The translations under genes and the position numbers were made by a program. A stretch of 64,000 bases of DNA from NCBI RefSeq assembly GCF_910593845.1, contig NZ_CAJVAS010000002.1, forward strand, positions 243,398-307,397, read 5' to 3'. Shown here one piece after another: positions 1 to 8,448 of this stretch. This DNA is from Paenibacillus solanacearum (lineage in GTDB: Bacteria; Bacillota; Bacilli; Paenibacillales; NBRC-103111). Position 1 is the first letter of the stretch, and the number at the start of each line of letters is the position of its first letter. Under the pieces are notes generated by a model that did no database searches, was not told the DNA's origin, and saw only the letters and a list, made by a program, of their open reading frames with translations.

Positions 1-325
1 TCGTCAGCTCGCAGCCGGAAGGCAGCTCCGGCTTCTGATAAATGAGCGGCGCCTCCAGCATCGCTTTTTTCGGCGGCTCTTTTGCGGCGGCAGCCTCCGC
101 GGCGCGCGTCGAACCGTTCGCGGGATCGGGCGGCGCCACCGCCGTTTCCTCCGCTGCGGATACTTGGCTATGCTCGGCATAGGCGACCATCTCGGTATCG
201 CGAAACCATTCCTGTCCCGTTAGTTTACCGTAAAGCAGTACGCCGAATACGGCGCTTGCGAACACCAGTCCGGCGATGAGCAAATAGCCGATCGCGACTT
301 GAATTCCTTTCCATAAAACGGTCAG
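1..325 (-). CDS. Membrane-anchored C39-like cysteine peptidase, N-terminal part (partial)
   Basis: The reading frame runs off the left edge of the window. The visible ~108 residues hold one hydrophobic segment (IGYLLIAGLVFASAVFGVLL), an Ala/Pro-rich linker, and then YQKPELPSGCELT at the edge. In peptidase_C39_2 (papain-like) proteins of Bacilli the sequence PELPxGCE contains the catalytic Cys, so I infer a membrane-tethered extracytoplasmic C39-family peptidase. The frame is closed by TGA at 332-334. No ATG, GTG or TTG lies ahead of the membrane segment. The best candidate start is a CTG at 325 behind the purine-rich AAGGACGGTGAG, with a TTG inside the hydrophobic stretch as alternative. The catalytic His and Asn are outside the window, so activity cannot be judged. 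Confidence 0.55.
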   Translation of the reverse strand, partial: MTVLWKGIQVAIGYLLIAGLVFASAVFGVLLYGKLTGQEWFRDTEMVAYAEHSQVSAAEETAVAPPDPANGSTRAAEAAAAKEPPKKAMLEAPLIYQKPELPSGCELT

Positions 326-364
326 GGCGTCTCACCGTCCTTACAGCAGTCATTGATGAACGTT

Positions 365-1660
365 TTATTCCTTGACCAGCTCGATTTGCGCCCCGAGCGA
401 CAGCAGATGGTCAAAATATTGCGGGTACGACTTGGCCACGTGATGCGCATCGTTAATGACAAGCCCCTGCTCCGAACGGAGACCGACGATCGTCAGCGCC
501 ATAATGACGCGATGGTCGTAATGAGCATTGATCTCGACGCCCCCGGCAACCCCTTGCGGACGGCCGTGAATAATAATTTCACTCTGTCTTTCTTCCACGT
601 CGGCTCCAGCTTTGCGAAGCTCGGTTACGAAATCGGTAATGCGGTCACATTCCTTGTAGCGCAAATTTTCCACGTTGTAGAAGCGGGATGTTCCTTCGGC
701 AAAGACGGCGGCCGCTACCATGGCGAGCACTCCGTCCGTAAAATGATCCCCGTCGAATTCGCCGGCTTGAAGCTTCTGGTTGCCCAGCACGTGAACAACA
801 TCATTCTCATGCGTCAGGTTGACGCCCATCGCGCGAAGCACATCGACGACGGCCCGCTCGCCCTGCTTGCTGTTCTCGGCCAGACGCAGCACCTTCACGT
901 CGGAATTCGTCACTGCCGCCGCAGCCAGAATCGCGGCCGAACCGGGATAATCGCCCTGAACGACATACTCCTGCGGCGCATACTTCTGCTTGCCCGGGAT
1001 TTTATAGTGCATCAAATCGTCGGACGCTTCGATCGTAATGCCGGCTTGGGCGATGACTTCAAGCGTTTGACCGACGATAACTTTGGACTTCAGATCATGC
1101 AGCACCGTAATTTCCGTATCTTCTTCCAGCAGCGGCGTCATAAACAGCAGCGAGCTTAAAAATTGCGAGGACACGTTGCCGGATACCGTGATTTTGCCGC
1201 CGCGCGGATTGCCGCCGCGGATCGTAATCGGCAATTTGCCGTCGTTGTGCTCCACTTGAACGCCCATTTGCCGAAGCGAATCGATCAAATCGTCATGCGG
1301 CCGTTTGCCGAGCGAGTTCGGATAAGCGTTAATAAATGTCACTTCCGGGCAAAATGCCGCGGTCGACATGAGAAATCGAAGCACCGCTCCGGCGTTGCCG
1401 ACGTTGAGCTCCTTCACATGCTTCGGATGTTTGCCGAAGCCGCGGATCGTCATCTTCGTATCGTCTTCCTGCACATCGGCGCCCAGATCGCGAATGCAGC
1501 GGCGCATGGCGTCGCTGTCTTCGCTGTGCGCGGGATAGTAGACGGTGCTGGTTCCATCGGCCAGCGCGCCGATCAGCAAATAGCGCGTCGTATAGTTTTT
1601 CGAGGATAGTGCATTGATCGTGCCTTCCAAACGGCCCGTAGGCTTCACAATTGCTTTCAT
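365..1660 (-). CDS. aroA: 3-phosphoshikimate 1-carboxyvinyltransferase (EPSP synthase)
   Basis: This 431-aa protein fits the sixth step of the shikimate pathway, transfer of enolpyruvyl from PEP to shikimate-3-phosphate in the cytoplasm. The EPSP-synthase landmarks are present: a Lys-containing N-terminal motif SSKNYTTRYLL (residues 19-29), NVGNAGAVLRF (86-96), a GDYPGSAAILAAA segment, KECDRI, DHRVIMAL and KSYPQYFDHL near the C-terminus. Length is normal. The start has GAAGGAGAG about 12 nt upstream. The motifs are divergent: canonical enzymes have SKSxSNR and GNAGTxxRP, while here the Thr and Pro of the second motif are Ala and Phe. Shikimate kinase lies nearby, separated by an oppositely oriented rhodanese gene. 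The family call is firm. Confidence 0.93.
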   Translation of the reverse strand: MKAIVKPTGRLEGTINALSSKNYTTRYLLIGALADGTSTVYYPAHSEDSDAMRRCIRDLGADVQEDDTKMTIRGFGKHPKHVKELNVGNAGAVLRFLMSTAAFCPEVTFINAYPNSLGKRPHDDLIDSLRQMGVQVEHNDGKLPITIRGGNPRGGKITVSGNVSSQFLSSLLFMTPLLEEDTEITVLHDLKSKVIVGQTLEVIAQAGITIEASDDLMHYKIPGKQKYAPQEYVVQGDYPGSAAILAAAAVTNSDVKVLRLAENSKQGERAVVDVLRAMGVNLTHENDVVHVLGNQKLQAGEFDGDHFTDGVLAMVAAAVFAEGTSRFYNVENLRYKECDRITDFVTELRKAGADVEERQSEIIIHGRPQGVAGGVEINAHYDHRVIMALTIVGLRSEQGLVINDAHHVAKSYPQYFDHLLSLGAQIELVKE

Positions 1661-1785
1661 GACGATGTAATCTCTCCTTCATTGTGTATAGACCGAGATC
1701 TGTTGCTTTTATTCGACATGGGAAACGGGTTTCCTCTTCTTGATCGTTGTCGATTTGATGGCGATTCGGAATGCGCTGCGGCGGT

Positions 1786-1814
1786 TTGACAGACCGCCCG
1801 ATAGTTCTTATGAT
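1786..1814 (+). promoter_or_regulatory. Near-consensus sigma-A promoter for the rhodanese gene
   Basis: TTGACA (1786-1791), a 17-nt spacer and TATGAT (1809-1814) lie 46 nt upstream of the rhodanese start. The -35 is perfect and the -10 differs from TATAAT at one base. Confidence 0.8.
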
Positions 1815-1860
1815 GAAATGACGAGCGAACCCAAGAATTCAAAGGAGGCCATCTGCCCGT

Positions 1861-2154
1861 ATGAACACGATTATGCCCGAACAATTGAAACAGCGGCTCG
1901 CCGGCGGCGAGAAGCCCGATATTATTGATGTCCGGGAGGACGAGGAAGTCGCGCTCGGCATGATCCCCGGCGCCATCCACATCCCGCTGATGCAGCTCCC
2001 CGAACGGCTTGCGGACATTCCGCAAAAAGGGGAAACGATTCTCGTATGCCGCAGCGGCAACCGAAGCGGCCGCGCCTACGAATATTTGACGGCGCAAGGC
2101 TTGACGGGGTTGAAAAACATGACCGGCGGCATGCTGGAATGGGAGAAGCTTTAA
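1861..2154 (+). CDS. Single-domain rhodanese-like sulfurtransferase
   Basis: A 97-aa cytoplasmic protein made of one rhodanese domain. The fold markers are IIDVREDEEVALGMIPGAIH near the N-terminus and the active-site loop CRSGNRSGRA, whose Cys would carry the persulfide. The C-terminal NMTGGMLEWE is typical of small rhodaneses. Physiological acceptor unknown; such proteins move sulfur or act in redox and thiosulfate detoxification. A strong SD (AAAGGAGG) precedes the ATG. The gene is divergent from aroA, has its own sigma-A promoter, and its stop codon interlocks with the end of aroK on the other strand. Confidence 0.9.
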   Translation: MNTIMPEQLKQRLAGGEKPDIIDVREDEEVALGMIPGAIHIPLMQLPERLADIPQKGETILVCRSGNRSGRAYEYLTAQGLTGLKNMTGGMLEWEKL

Positions 2155-2162
2155 GCTTCTCC
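2142..2162. terminator. Perfect palindrome across two convergent stop codons
   Basis: GGAGAAGCTT (2142-2151) and its exact reverse complement (2153-2162) flank one T. Both stop codons, rhodanese TAA 2152-2154 and aroK TAA at 2153-2151 on the minus strand, lie inside. It could act as a compact bidirectional transcript end, but there is no T-tract and the central base pairs could not form in a real hairpin loop, so terminator function is uncertain. Confidence 0.4.
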
Positions 2163-2666
2163 TCCCGGCAGCCGGCTCGCAATCCATTCCACGATGTCTT
2201 CTACCGGCTTGTCCGTCGTGTCAACCATAGCGTCGGCAAAATCGTAAGCATGCTTGCGTTCCTCCAGGAGGCGGCGCACCCGTTCCGCGGCATTGCCTTG
2301 CAGCAGCGGACGGTTGTCGTCGTTCCCCACCCGGCTAATAATCGTCTCCTCCGTCGCGCGCAGCGCAACCACGAAGCCGCCCGCTTTCATCGCATCCCGG
2401 TTCTGCTCCGCAAGCACAGCGCCGCCGCCGGTAGAAACAATCCGCTGTTCTCCCTGAAGCGCCTCCACGATCGTCTCGCTCTCCAAGCTGCGAAACGCGG
2501 GCTCCCCCTGCTGCGCAAAGATCGCCGGAATGGTCGCTCCCGCTTTCTTTTCAATGACCGCATCCGTATCGATAAACGTCCATCCGAGCTTTTCCGCAAG
2601 CGCTTTGCCTACCGTCGATTTCCCTGTGCCCATCGGCCCGATGAGCACCACATTTCTGCCTTTCAA
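2151..2666 (-). CDS. aroK: Shikimate kinase
   Basis: A 171-aa P-loop kinase that phosphorylates shikimate with ATP, two steps before EPSP synthase. Visible motifs are the Walker A GPMGTGKST near the N-terminus, the shikimate-binding FIDTDAVIE, FRxxE (FRSLESE), the GGG loop (STGGGAV) and the lid Arg region DNRPLL. I chose the TTG at 2666 because GAGGTG sits 6 nt upstream; an in-frame GTG at 2675 would overlap that SD. The 3' end overlaps the convergent rhodanese gene by 4 nt. Confidence 0.93.
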   Translation of the reverse strand: MKGRNVVLIGPMGTGKSTVGKALAEKLGWTFIDTDAVIEKKAGATIPAIFAQQGEPAFRSLESETIVEALQGEQRIVSTGGGAVLAEQNRDAMKAGGFVVALRATEETIISRVGNDDNRPLLQGNAAERVRRLLEERKHAYDFADAMVDTTDKPVEDIVEWIASRLPGGEA

Positions 2667-2878
2667 CCTATTCACCTCTTACTGAGCGCAGCCTGCAGAG
2701 CCTTGCGCTTATCCTATTGCGCGAATTATGTATTTGTACAAACTTACCCTTTATCATATCACAGCTTCCCGGGCGTGAATAGAAACTTTGTCCAAATCAT
2801 ATGATGGATGTGAATAATTTCCAACAAGAACAGTCATGATGTTAATACGACCCGATTACGCGAAAGGAGTTCGACGAT

Positions 2879-3223
2879 ATGTCCAGCGCCATGTCCCGTC
2901 CCAAACCGAACGCTCCGCAGTCGCCCGAAGCCCGGCTGGAGCATATACTGAACCCGTCTCACCCGCTGTGCAGAGACGATATTGTGTGGGTTCTGGAGTA
3001 CATCAAAAAAAAGGTGACTGAGGAAGATCCTAGATTAATGGATCTGCCCCAGCCACGCTTGATGCAAAACTTTCGTTATTTTGCCGACATCTCGTTAATG
3101 CTGATTCAACGCCGGAACGGGTTCGATCAGGAAGCCGACCGGCTCAAACATTGGGTTTACGAAGCGGCCTACGGCCTTCATCCCCATCGTTCCGCAGACG
3201 CGGCAGCCAAAAAGAACCGTTAG
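2879..3223 (+). CDS. Conserved hypothetical small protein
   Basis: A 114-aa soluble protein that I do not recognise. It is largely helical in appearance, with [18 protein letters not shown] and a central [20 protein letters not shown], and has no signal peptide, Cys motif or known catalytic pattern. GAAAGGAG stands 9 nt before the ATG. It is divergent from aroK and convergent with gnd, overlapping gnd by 4 nt, so it is probably transcribed alone. Confidence 0.65.
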   Translation: MSSAMSRPKPNAPQSPEARLEHILNPSHPLCRDDIVWVLEYIKKKVTEEDPRLMDLPQPRLMQNFRYFADISLMLIQRRNGFDQEADRLKHWVYEAAYGLHPHRSADAAAKKNR

Positions 3224-4632
3224 TCGTTCATCCACTGGAAATGGAATGTGCCTTCCTTGTCTACGCGTTTGAACGTATGCGCTCCGAAATAGTCGCGCTG
3301 CGCCTGCAGCAGGTTCGCCGGCAAACGCTCCGTACGGTAGCTGTCGTAATAAGCCAGAGCGGATGCGAACGCCGGTACGGGCACGCCGCGCGTGATGGCG
3401 GTCGCAACGACCGTTCTCCATGCATCTTGATAGTTCTCCACGATGTTCTTGAAGTACTCGTCCAGCAGTAGGTTTCTCAGCTCCGGATTGCGGTCGTACG
3501 CGTCCTTGATGTTTTGCAGGAAGCGGGCGCGAATGATGCAGCCGCCGCGGAAAATCATCGCGATGTTGCCGTACTGCAAATCCCAGTTGTACTCTTCGCT
3601 TGCGGCGCGCATTTGCGCGAAGCCTTGGGCGTAGGAGCAAATTTTGCTGGCGTACAGCGCTTTGCGCACCGCTTCGATGAAGGCGGCCCGGTCGCCGTCG
3701 AATGCCGCCGGCTTCGGTCCGTTCAGCACCTTGCTTGCGGCTACTCGCTCTTCCTTCATCGCGGAGATGAAGCGGGAAAATACCGATTCCGTAATGATGG
3801 ACAACGGTACGCCGAGATCCAGCGCGCTTTGCGATGTCCATTTGCCCGTGCCTTTTTGGCCTGCGGAGTCAAGAATGACATCCACCATCGGCTTGCCCGT
3901 TTCCGGGTCGTACTTCGTGAAAATATCCGTCGTAATTTCGATCAGGTAGCTGTCGAGTTCGCCTTTGTTCCACTCAGAGAAAATTTCATGAAGCTCCTGC
4001 GTGCTCAGGCCGACGACATCTTTCAGCAGCTGGTACGCTTCGCAGATCAACTGCATGTCGCCGTACTCGATGCCGTTATGCACCATTTTCACGTAATGGC
4101 CCGCGCCGTCCGGTCCAATGTACGTGCAGCAAGGGTCTCCGCCCACTTTGGCCGAGATGGCCGTCAGGATCGGCGCCACGAGCTCATAAGCGTCCTGCTG
4201 TCCGCCCGGCATGATGGCCGGCCCTTTGAGCGCGCCTTCTTCGCCGCCGGATACGCCTGTCCCGATGAAACGGAGGCCATGCGCTTCCAGTTCTTTGTTG
4301 CGGCGCTGCGTATCCGGGAAGAACGCATTGCCGCCGTCGATGATGATGTCGCCCTTGTCGAGGTGCGGAATCAATTGATTGATCGTATCGTCCGTCGCAT
4401 GTCCCGCTTGCACCATGATCAAAATTTTGCGCGGTGCCTCAAGCGATGCTACGAATTCCTCAATCGTATATGTACCGGTCAAATTTTTGCCTTTCGCTTC
4501 GGACAAAAGCACATCCGTTTTTTCACGCGAACGGTTATATACGGACACGGTAAAGCCTCTGCTTTCGATATTGAGCGCCAGGTTTTTACCCATAACTGCG
4601 AGTCCGATCACGCCTACTTGCTGTTTTGCCAT
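3220..4632 (-). CDS. gnd: 6-phosphogluconate dehydrogenase, decarboxylating
   Basis: A 470-aa enzyme that oxidatively decarboxylates 6-phosphogluconate to ribulose-5-phosphate in the pentose phosphate pathway. The N-terminal Rossmann motif [20 protein letters not shown] is followed by YNRSREKTD, where the Arg after Asn favours NADP. Further markers are the substrate motif [12 protein letters not shown], the catalytic Lys/Asn region [14 protein letters not shown], and the C-terminal FHFQW. Length matches the family. It sits downstream of, and on the same strand as, a LacI/LarA-like/gluconate kinase group. A 188-nt gap separates it from the SDR gene, so it may also have its own promoter. It would consume the gluconate kinase product. 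Confidence 0.95.
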   Translation of the reverse strand: MAKQQVGVIGLAVMGKNLALNIESRGFTVSVYNRSREKTDVLLSEAKGKNLTGTYTIEEFVASLEAPRKILIMVQAGHATDDTINQLIPHLDKGDIIIDGGNAFFPDTQRRNKELEAHGLRFIGTGVSGGEEGALKGPAIMPGGQQDAYELVAPILTAISAKVGGDPCCTYIGPDGAGHYVKMVHNGIEYGDMQLICEAYQLLKDVVGLSTQELHEIFSEWNKGELDSYLIEITTDIFTKYDPETGKPMVDVILDSAGQKGTGKWTSQSALDLGVPLSIITESVFSRFISAMKEERVAASKVLNGPKPAAFDGDRAAFIEAVRKALYASKICSYAQGFAQMRAASEEYNWDLQYGNIAMIFRGGCIIRARFLQNIKDAYDRNPELRNLLLDEYFKNIVENYQDAWRTVVATAITRGVPVPAFASALAYYDSYRTERLPANLLQAQRDYFGAHTFKRVDKEGTFHFQWMND

Positions 4633-4735
4633 AATGGTTCTCTTCCTCTCATCTTTAGTTGCCGCATGCCTTTCTAAGCGCCGGCGGCGATCGCGTCAAG
4701 CGCCATACGGCTGGCGAACCGCAAACCGTCTACTA

Positions 4736-4763
4736 TGCATAAGAACGATTGGCCGTTTGTCCA
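4736..4763 (-). promoter_or_regulatory. Possible promoter ahead of gnd
   Basis: On the minus strand TGGACA (4763-4758), a 16-nt spacer and TATGCA (4741-4736) lie about 100 nt upstream of gnd. It is a weak match, listed because the 188-nt gap suggests gnd can be expressed apart from the upstream genes. Confidence 0.3.
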
Positions 4764-4820
4764 CGGTCCGCGCCGCTGCGCACTGCCTGATCGGGGCCGC
4801 CGATGCTTGCCCCGCTTTCG

Positions 4821-5594
4821 CTAGATCGTCATTGCCCCGTAGCCGCCGTCCACACGCAGCAGCGAGCCCGTCACAAAACTCGAAGCCTTGTCGGAAGCCA
4901 AATAGACGGCAGCGCCTTGCAGTTCTTCCGCTTCCCCGAAACGGTTCATCGGCGTATGGCCGAGAATCGCTTGCACACGCTCGGGAGACAGGATCTTGCG
5001 GTTTTGCTCCGCCGGGAAAAAGCCCGGAATGATCGCGTTGACGCGCACCCGCGCAGGCGCAAATTCGCGCGCAAGGAACTTCGTTACGTTGTTGACCGCC
5101 GCTTTGGAGGCGGAGTACGTAAACACGCGGGAAAGCGGCGGTTCCGCCGAGACGGAGGAAATGTTGATGATGCTTCCTCCCTCGCCATTCTCCACCATAT
5201 GTTTCCCAAATACTTGGCAAGCTAGCACGACGCTCTTCAGATTGACCTCCATGATGGAATCCCATTCTTCCATCGTAATCTCGAAGAAAGGCGTTGCGCT
5301 GTTTTTTCCTGGACAATTCATCAGCACATCGCAGCGGCCCGTCCACGCCAGCACTTCAGACAGCACGCGCTGCAAATCGTCCGCGCTCGTCGCGTCGGCC
5401 GAGAAGCTCTTCGCCTTGCCGCCTACCTCTTGAATCCGTTTGACGACCGCTTCCGACTTCTCTTCATTGCGGCCTACGACCGCCACATCGGCGCCGTGCC
5501 CGCCGAGCGCAACCGCCATTGCCCCGCCGAGCGTACTGTTTCCGCCGATAATGACGGCTGTTTTCCCCGTTAAATCGAACAAATTCATAGACAT
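4821..5594 (-). CDS. SDR-family oxidoreductase (sugar acid/uronate type suspected)
   Basis: A 257-aa short-chain dehydrogenase/reductase. It has the cofactor motif GGNSTLGGAMA, the NCPGKN equivalent of NNAG, catalytic Ser in NISSVSAE, and YSASK with the Tyr/Lys pair. The stretch PGFFPAEQN after the active site resembles SDR enzymes annotated as mannonate/fructuronate oxidoreductases, so a keto-sugar-acid/sugar-acid interconversion is my inference, supported by the preceding gluconate kinase gene 13 nt away. The start is the ATG 9 nt after TTTAGGAGG; an upstream in-frame ATG abuts the SD and a TTG extension lies inside gntK. The exact substrate cannot be read from sequence. Confidence 0.8.
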   Translation of the reverse strand: MSMNLFDLTGKTAVIIGGNSTLGGAMAVALGGHGADVAVVGRNEEKSEAVVKRIQEVGGKAKSFSADATSADDLQRVLSEVLAWTGRCDVLMNCPGKNSATPFFEITMEEWDSIMEVNLKSVVLACQVFGKHMVENGEGGSIINISSVSAEPPLSRVFTYSASKAAVNNVTKFLAREFAPARVRVNAIIPGFFPAEQNRKILSPERVQAILGHTPMNRFGEAEELQGAAVYLASDKASSFVTGSLLRVDGGYGAMTI

Positions 5595-5607
5595 GAAGTG
5601 CATCCTC

Positions 5608-7170
5608 CTAAACAATAGTGTGCGTCTGTTGAAAGGCTGCGATTGCGTCAAACTCGTCCTTCAACTGATGGTACACACGATTATAAATTTTTGTCAACTG
5701 CATATATGTTTCATGATGCTGTTCGTTGGTCCGAAGCGACTGTTCCACCTGCATCCAATCGTGCACGGAACTGAAGTCCTTGATCTCCCCGAGCGCCAGC
5801 ATCGCAAGCTGCGCCGCTCCGAGACCGGAGCTCTCAATCGTGTTCGGCACGGCTACTGTTGTGCCGAGCACATCGGACATCATCTGCAGCCAGAACGGCG
5901 AGCGGGCGAAGCCACCGGAAGCGCGCACTTCCTTGGTCGGCCCGCTGAGCTCTTCGAGCGCCGTGACGACCGAGTGAATGCGGTACACGACGCCTTCCAG
6001 CACCGAGCGGATCATATGCGGCTTCTGATGGTACAGCGACAGGCCGAAAAAGACGCCGCGTGCATTCGCGTTCCAGTAAGGCGCGCGTTCGCCGGCCAGC
6101 AGCGGGAGAAAGATCAGACCGTCGGAGCCTGGGGCGATGCCCTGCGCCAGCTCGGTCAAGTAATCGTACGGGTCCATGCCGCGGCGGCGTCCTTCTTCCG
6201 CCTCCAGCGTGGCGAGCTGATCGCGAACCCAGCGGAACATGATGCCGCCGTTGTTGATCGCGCCGCCGACAACCCAGAAATCTTCGTTCAGCGCGTAGCA
6301 GAACAGGCGGCCCTGCGGATCGGTCACCGGCTGGCGGACGACGCCGCGCACAGCGCCGCTCGTGCCGATCGTGACCGCGTATACGCCGGGGTCGATCGCG
6401 CCGACGCCGAGGTTGGCGAGGACGCCGTCCGACGCGCCGACGACGAACGGCGTGTCCGCAGGCAGTCCGATGGCGGATACATATTCGCCGTTAATGCCCT
6501 GCAGCACATGCGTCGTAGAGACCGGATCGGACAGCTGCTCCCGGCGTACGCCGCATGTATCGAGCGCCTGCTGATCCCAATCGAGCTGCTTCAGATTGAA
6601 CAGCCCGGTCGCACTCGCGATAGAGTAATCGATGACCAGCTTGCCGAAAAGCTTAGCAAATACGTACTCTTTAATCCCGATGAATTTGTACGCCTGCTCG
6701 AACAGGTCCGGACGGTTGTCGCGGAACCACATCAGCTTGAGCAGCGGCGACATCGGGTGAATCGGCGTGCCGGTGTTGCGGTAAATTTGCAGCCCGTCCA
6801 GCTGCTCCTTCAGCGTCTTCACGTAGCCTACGCTGCGGTTGTCCGCCCAAGTGATGCAGCGGGTCAGCGGATGAAGATCGCGGTCGATCGCGATGACGCT
6901 GTGCATCGCGGAGCTGAACGACACGCACAGCACCTGGCTCGGCAATATGCTCGCCTTGCCGATGACGGTGCGGATCGCGGTCAGCACCGCCTGGAATATT
7001 TCATCCGGGTCCTGCTCGGCCATATCGGGCCTTGGCGTGTGCAGCGGATATTCGACGGAGTGCGAGCCGAGCACCCGGCCGCCCGCCGTGTCGATGACGA
7101 GCGTCTTCGTGCTCGTCGTGCCGATATCCGCGGCGATGATATATGGTTTTGCTCCCGTCATACCAGCCAT
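5608..7170 (-). CDS. gntK: FGGY-family gluconate kinase
   Basis: A 520-aa sugar kinase of the FGGY family, the size of Bacillus GntK. It has the ATP-binding phosphate-1 motif DIGTTSTKTLVID (15-27), the linker WADNRS, GASDGVLANLGVGA, GTSGAVR in the phosphate-2 motif, and a C-terminal ASGGFARSPFW. Gluconate is the expected substrate because gnd lies downstream and because of overall GntK-like composition; xylulose or another FGGY substrate is possible. The ATG starts 1 nt after the stop of the LarA-like gene, indicating translational coupling in one operon. Confidence 0.85.
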   Translation of the reverse strand: MAGMTGAKPYIIAADIGTTSTKTLVIDTAGGRVLGSHSVEYPLHTPRPDMAEQDPDEIFQAVLTAIRTVIGKASILPSQVLCVSFSSAMHSVIAIDRDLHPLTRCITWADNRSVGYVKTLKEQLDGLQIYRNTGTPIHPMSPLLKLMWFRDNRPDLFEQAYKFIGIKEYVFAKLFGKLVIDYSIASATGLFNLKQLDWDQQALDTCGVRREQLSDPVSTTHVLQGINGEYVSAIGLPADTPFVVGASDGVLANLGVGAIDPGVYAVTIGTSGAVRGVVRQPVTDPQGRLFCYALNEDFWVVGGAINNGGIMFRWVRDQLATLEAEEGRRRGMDPYDYLTELAQGIAPGSDGLIFLPLLAGERAPYWNANARGVFFGLSLYHQKPHMIRSVLEGVVYRIHSVVTALEELSGPTKEVRASGGFARSPFWLQMMSDVLGTTVAVPNTIESSGLGAAQLAMLALGEIKDFSSVHDWMQVEQSLRTNEQHHETYMQLTKIYNRVYHQLKDEFDAIAAFQQTHTIV

Positions 7171-7171
7171 G

Positions 7172-8446
7172 TTATCTCAAATTCCCTTCACTGTTAAATG
7201 CAAGGTCATAAGGTTCGGACAAAACTTCGATATCCGGATTGCGCTTCGCTTCCTCAAGCAGGTTGACGGATATTTCGATTTCGCCCAAATGCAGCGTATC
7301 CTGAATCCGGACAAGACGGCAAGTCGTATAGTCCAATATGTTGCACGTCTTCACCGCCGCCTTGATCGCGTACAAGTCGTTCTCCAGCGTCGTCGCCTGC
7401 TTCGTCGGGGCGCAGACGGTGGAGGTCAGGCCATTGGCATACGTAGCCGACCAGTTCGTCTTGTCCGCCAGCCGCTGCGTCGTGAAGTCGGCCGTGCCTA
7501 CGCCGTTCGCGTTCCCCTGCGTTTCCGGCGTCAGGTCGAGCACGACCATCTTGGATACTTCCGGTCCGCCGTGCGCATATGGCGTCGGATAACGTCCCGT
7601 AATGTTCGGGTCCATCCCGTCGCCGCTAATGTTTTTGCCGATGTAATCGATCACGAGCACGTCGATCTGGTCGAACAAAATTTTCGGCAGGCGCGATTTG
7701 GCGATGTCGAGCAACTTCTCTTCCCGCTCCTCGATAAGCGCCGCCGGGAGCACTTCCACGATGCACGTTTCGTCGAAGGCGTTCTCGACCAGCGCGACGC
7801 CGAAGACGATCGGCAGCTTCTCCAGCATGATCTTGGCCATCGCGGGCACGTTCTCGGCCATGTACTTGAAGCCGAGCTGATGGCATACTTCCGCGCCTTT
7901 CTGCTTGCCGAGGCCAATGGAGATCATCTTCATGATGCCGCTCTCGATCCGTCCGCGGAACGCCGTATGCGGCTTCACGCGGTTGATGACGACGATCGCG
8001 TCCGCTTCCGATGCGTATTTGTCTACATAGACGGGAAGCCCGTTCGGAAGCTGGTCGATCTGAATCACTTCCATCGACGAGCGGATTTCCGCGCCCATCT
8101 TCTCTTCGGTGACGCCGAGATGGTGCAGCACTTCCTTCTGCCCTTCCGCCGTAGCTCCGCCGTGGCTTCCCATGCAAGGAACGATAAACGGATGCGCGCC
8201 TGCTTGTTTGATCGCGTCGATCGTCGTTTTCGTAAAGGCCGCGATGTTCGCTACCCCGCGGCTGCCGACAGCGACCGCGACTTGCTGGCCCGGCTTGAGC
8301 TGATCGATCGCGCCCGGCTTTTGCAGTTCGCGTTCCAGCACTTCGGCCGGATTGTCCAACTTCGTGCCGTCGAATTTTTGGCGGATGCGAACCATTTGCG
8401 GAATCGGAATATCCTGCAGCAGCGTTCTTAATACGCTTACGCTCAT
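7172..8446 (-). CDS. LarA-like (DUF2088) nickel-dependent racemase/epimerase family protein
   Basis: A 424-aa protein, the length of lactate racemase LarA. The parts that would correspond to the LarA active site are visible: H95 in CMGSHGGAT, H160 in RVKPHTAF, K173 in SGIMKM and H189 in EVCHQ. LarA uses such His/Lys residues with a nickel-pincer nucleotide cofactor. The family is known to include 2-hydroxyacid racemases and a gluconate 2-epimerase. Placed between a LacI regulator (2-nt gap) and gluconate kinase (1-nt gap), a sugar-acid epimerase is more likely than a lactate racemase; this is inference. GCAGGAGG precedes the ATG. No larB, larC or larE is in the window, so cofactor supply would have to come from elsewhere. 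Confidence 0.75.
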   Translation of the reverse strand: MSVSVLRTLLQDIPIPQMVRIRQKFDGTKLDNPAEVLERELQKPGAIDQLKPGQQVAVAVGSRGVANIAAFTKTTIDAIKQAGAHPFIVPCMGSHGGATAEGQKEVLHHLGVTEEKMGAEIRSSMEVIQIDQLPNGLPVYVDKYASEADAIVVINRVKPHTAFRGRIESGIMKMISIGLGKQKGAEVCHQLGFKYMAENVPAMAKIMLEKLPIVFGVALVENAFDETCIVEVLPAALIEEREEKLLDIAKSRLPKILFDQIDVLVIDYIGKNISGDGMDPNITGRYPTPYAHGGPEVSKMVVLDLTPETQGNANGVGTADFTTQRLADKTNWSATYANGLTSTVCAPTKQATTLENDLYAIKAAVKTCNILDYTTCRLVRIQDTLHLGEIEISVNLLEEAKRNPDIEVLSEPYDLAFNSEGNLR

Positions 8447-8448
8447 TG

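Noticed and set aside
353..1159. Long plus-strand open frame opposite aroA
   Set aside because: It mirrors a clear EPSP synthase and has no SD or recognisable motif; high GC makes long antisense frames common here.
5440..7197. 585-codon plus-strand frame opposite gntK
   Set aside because: Antisense shadow of the kinase, rich in Arg/His/Ala with no domain sense.
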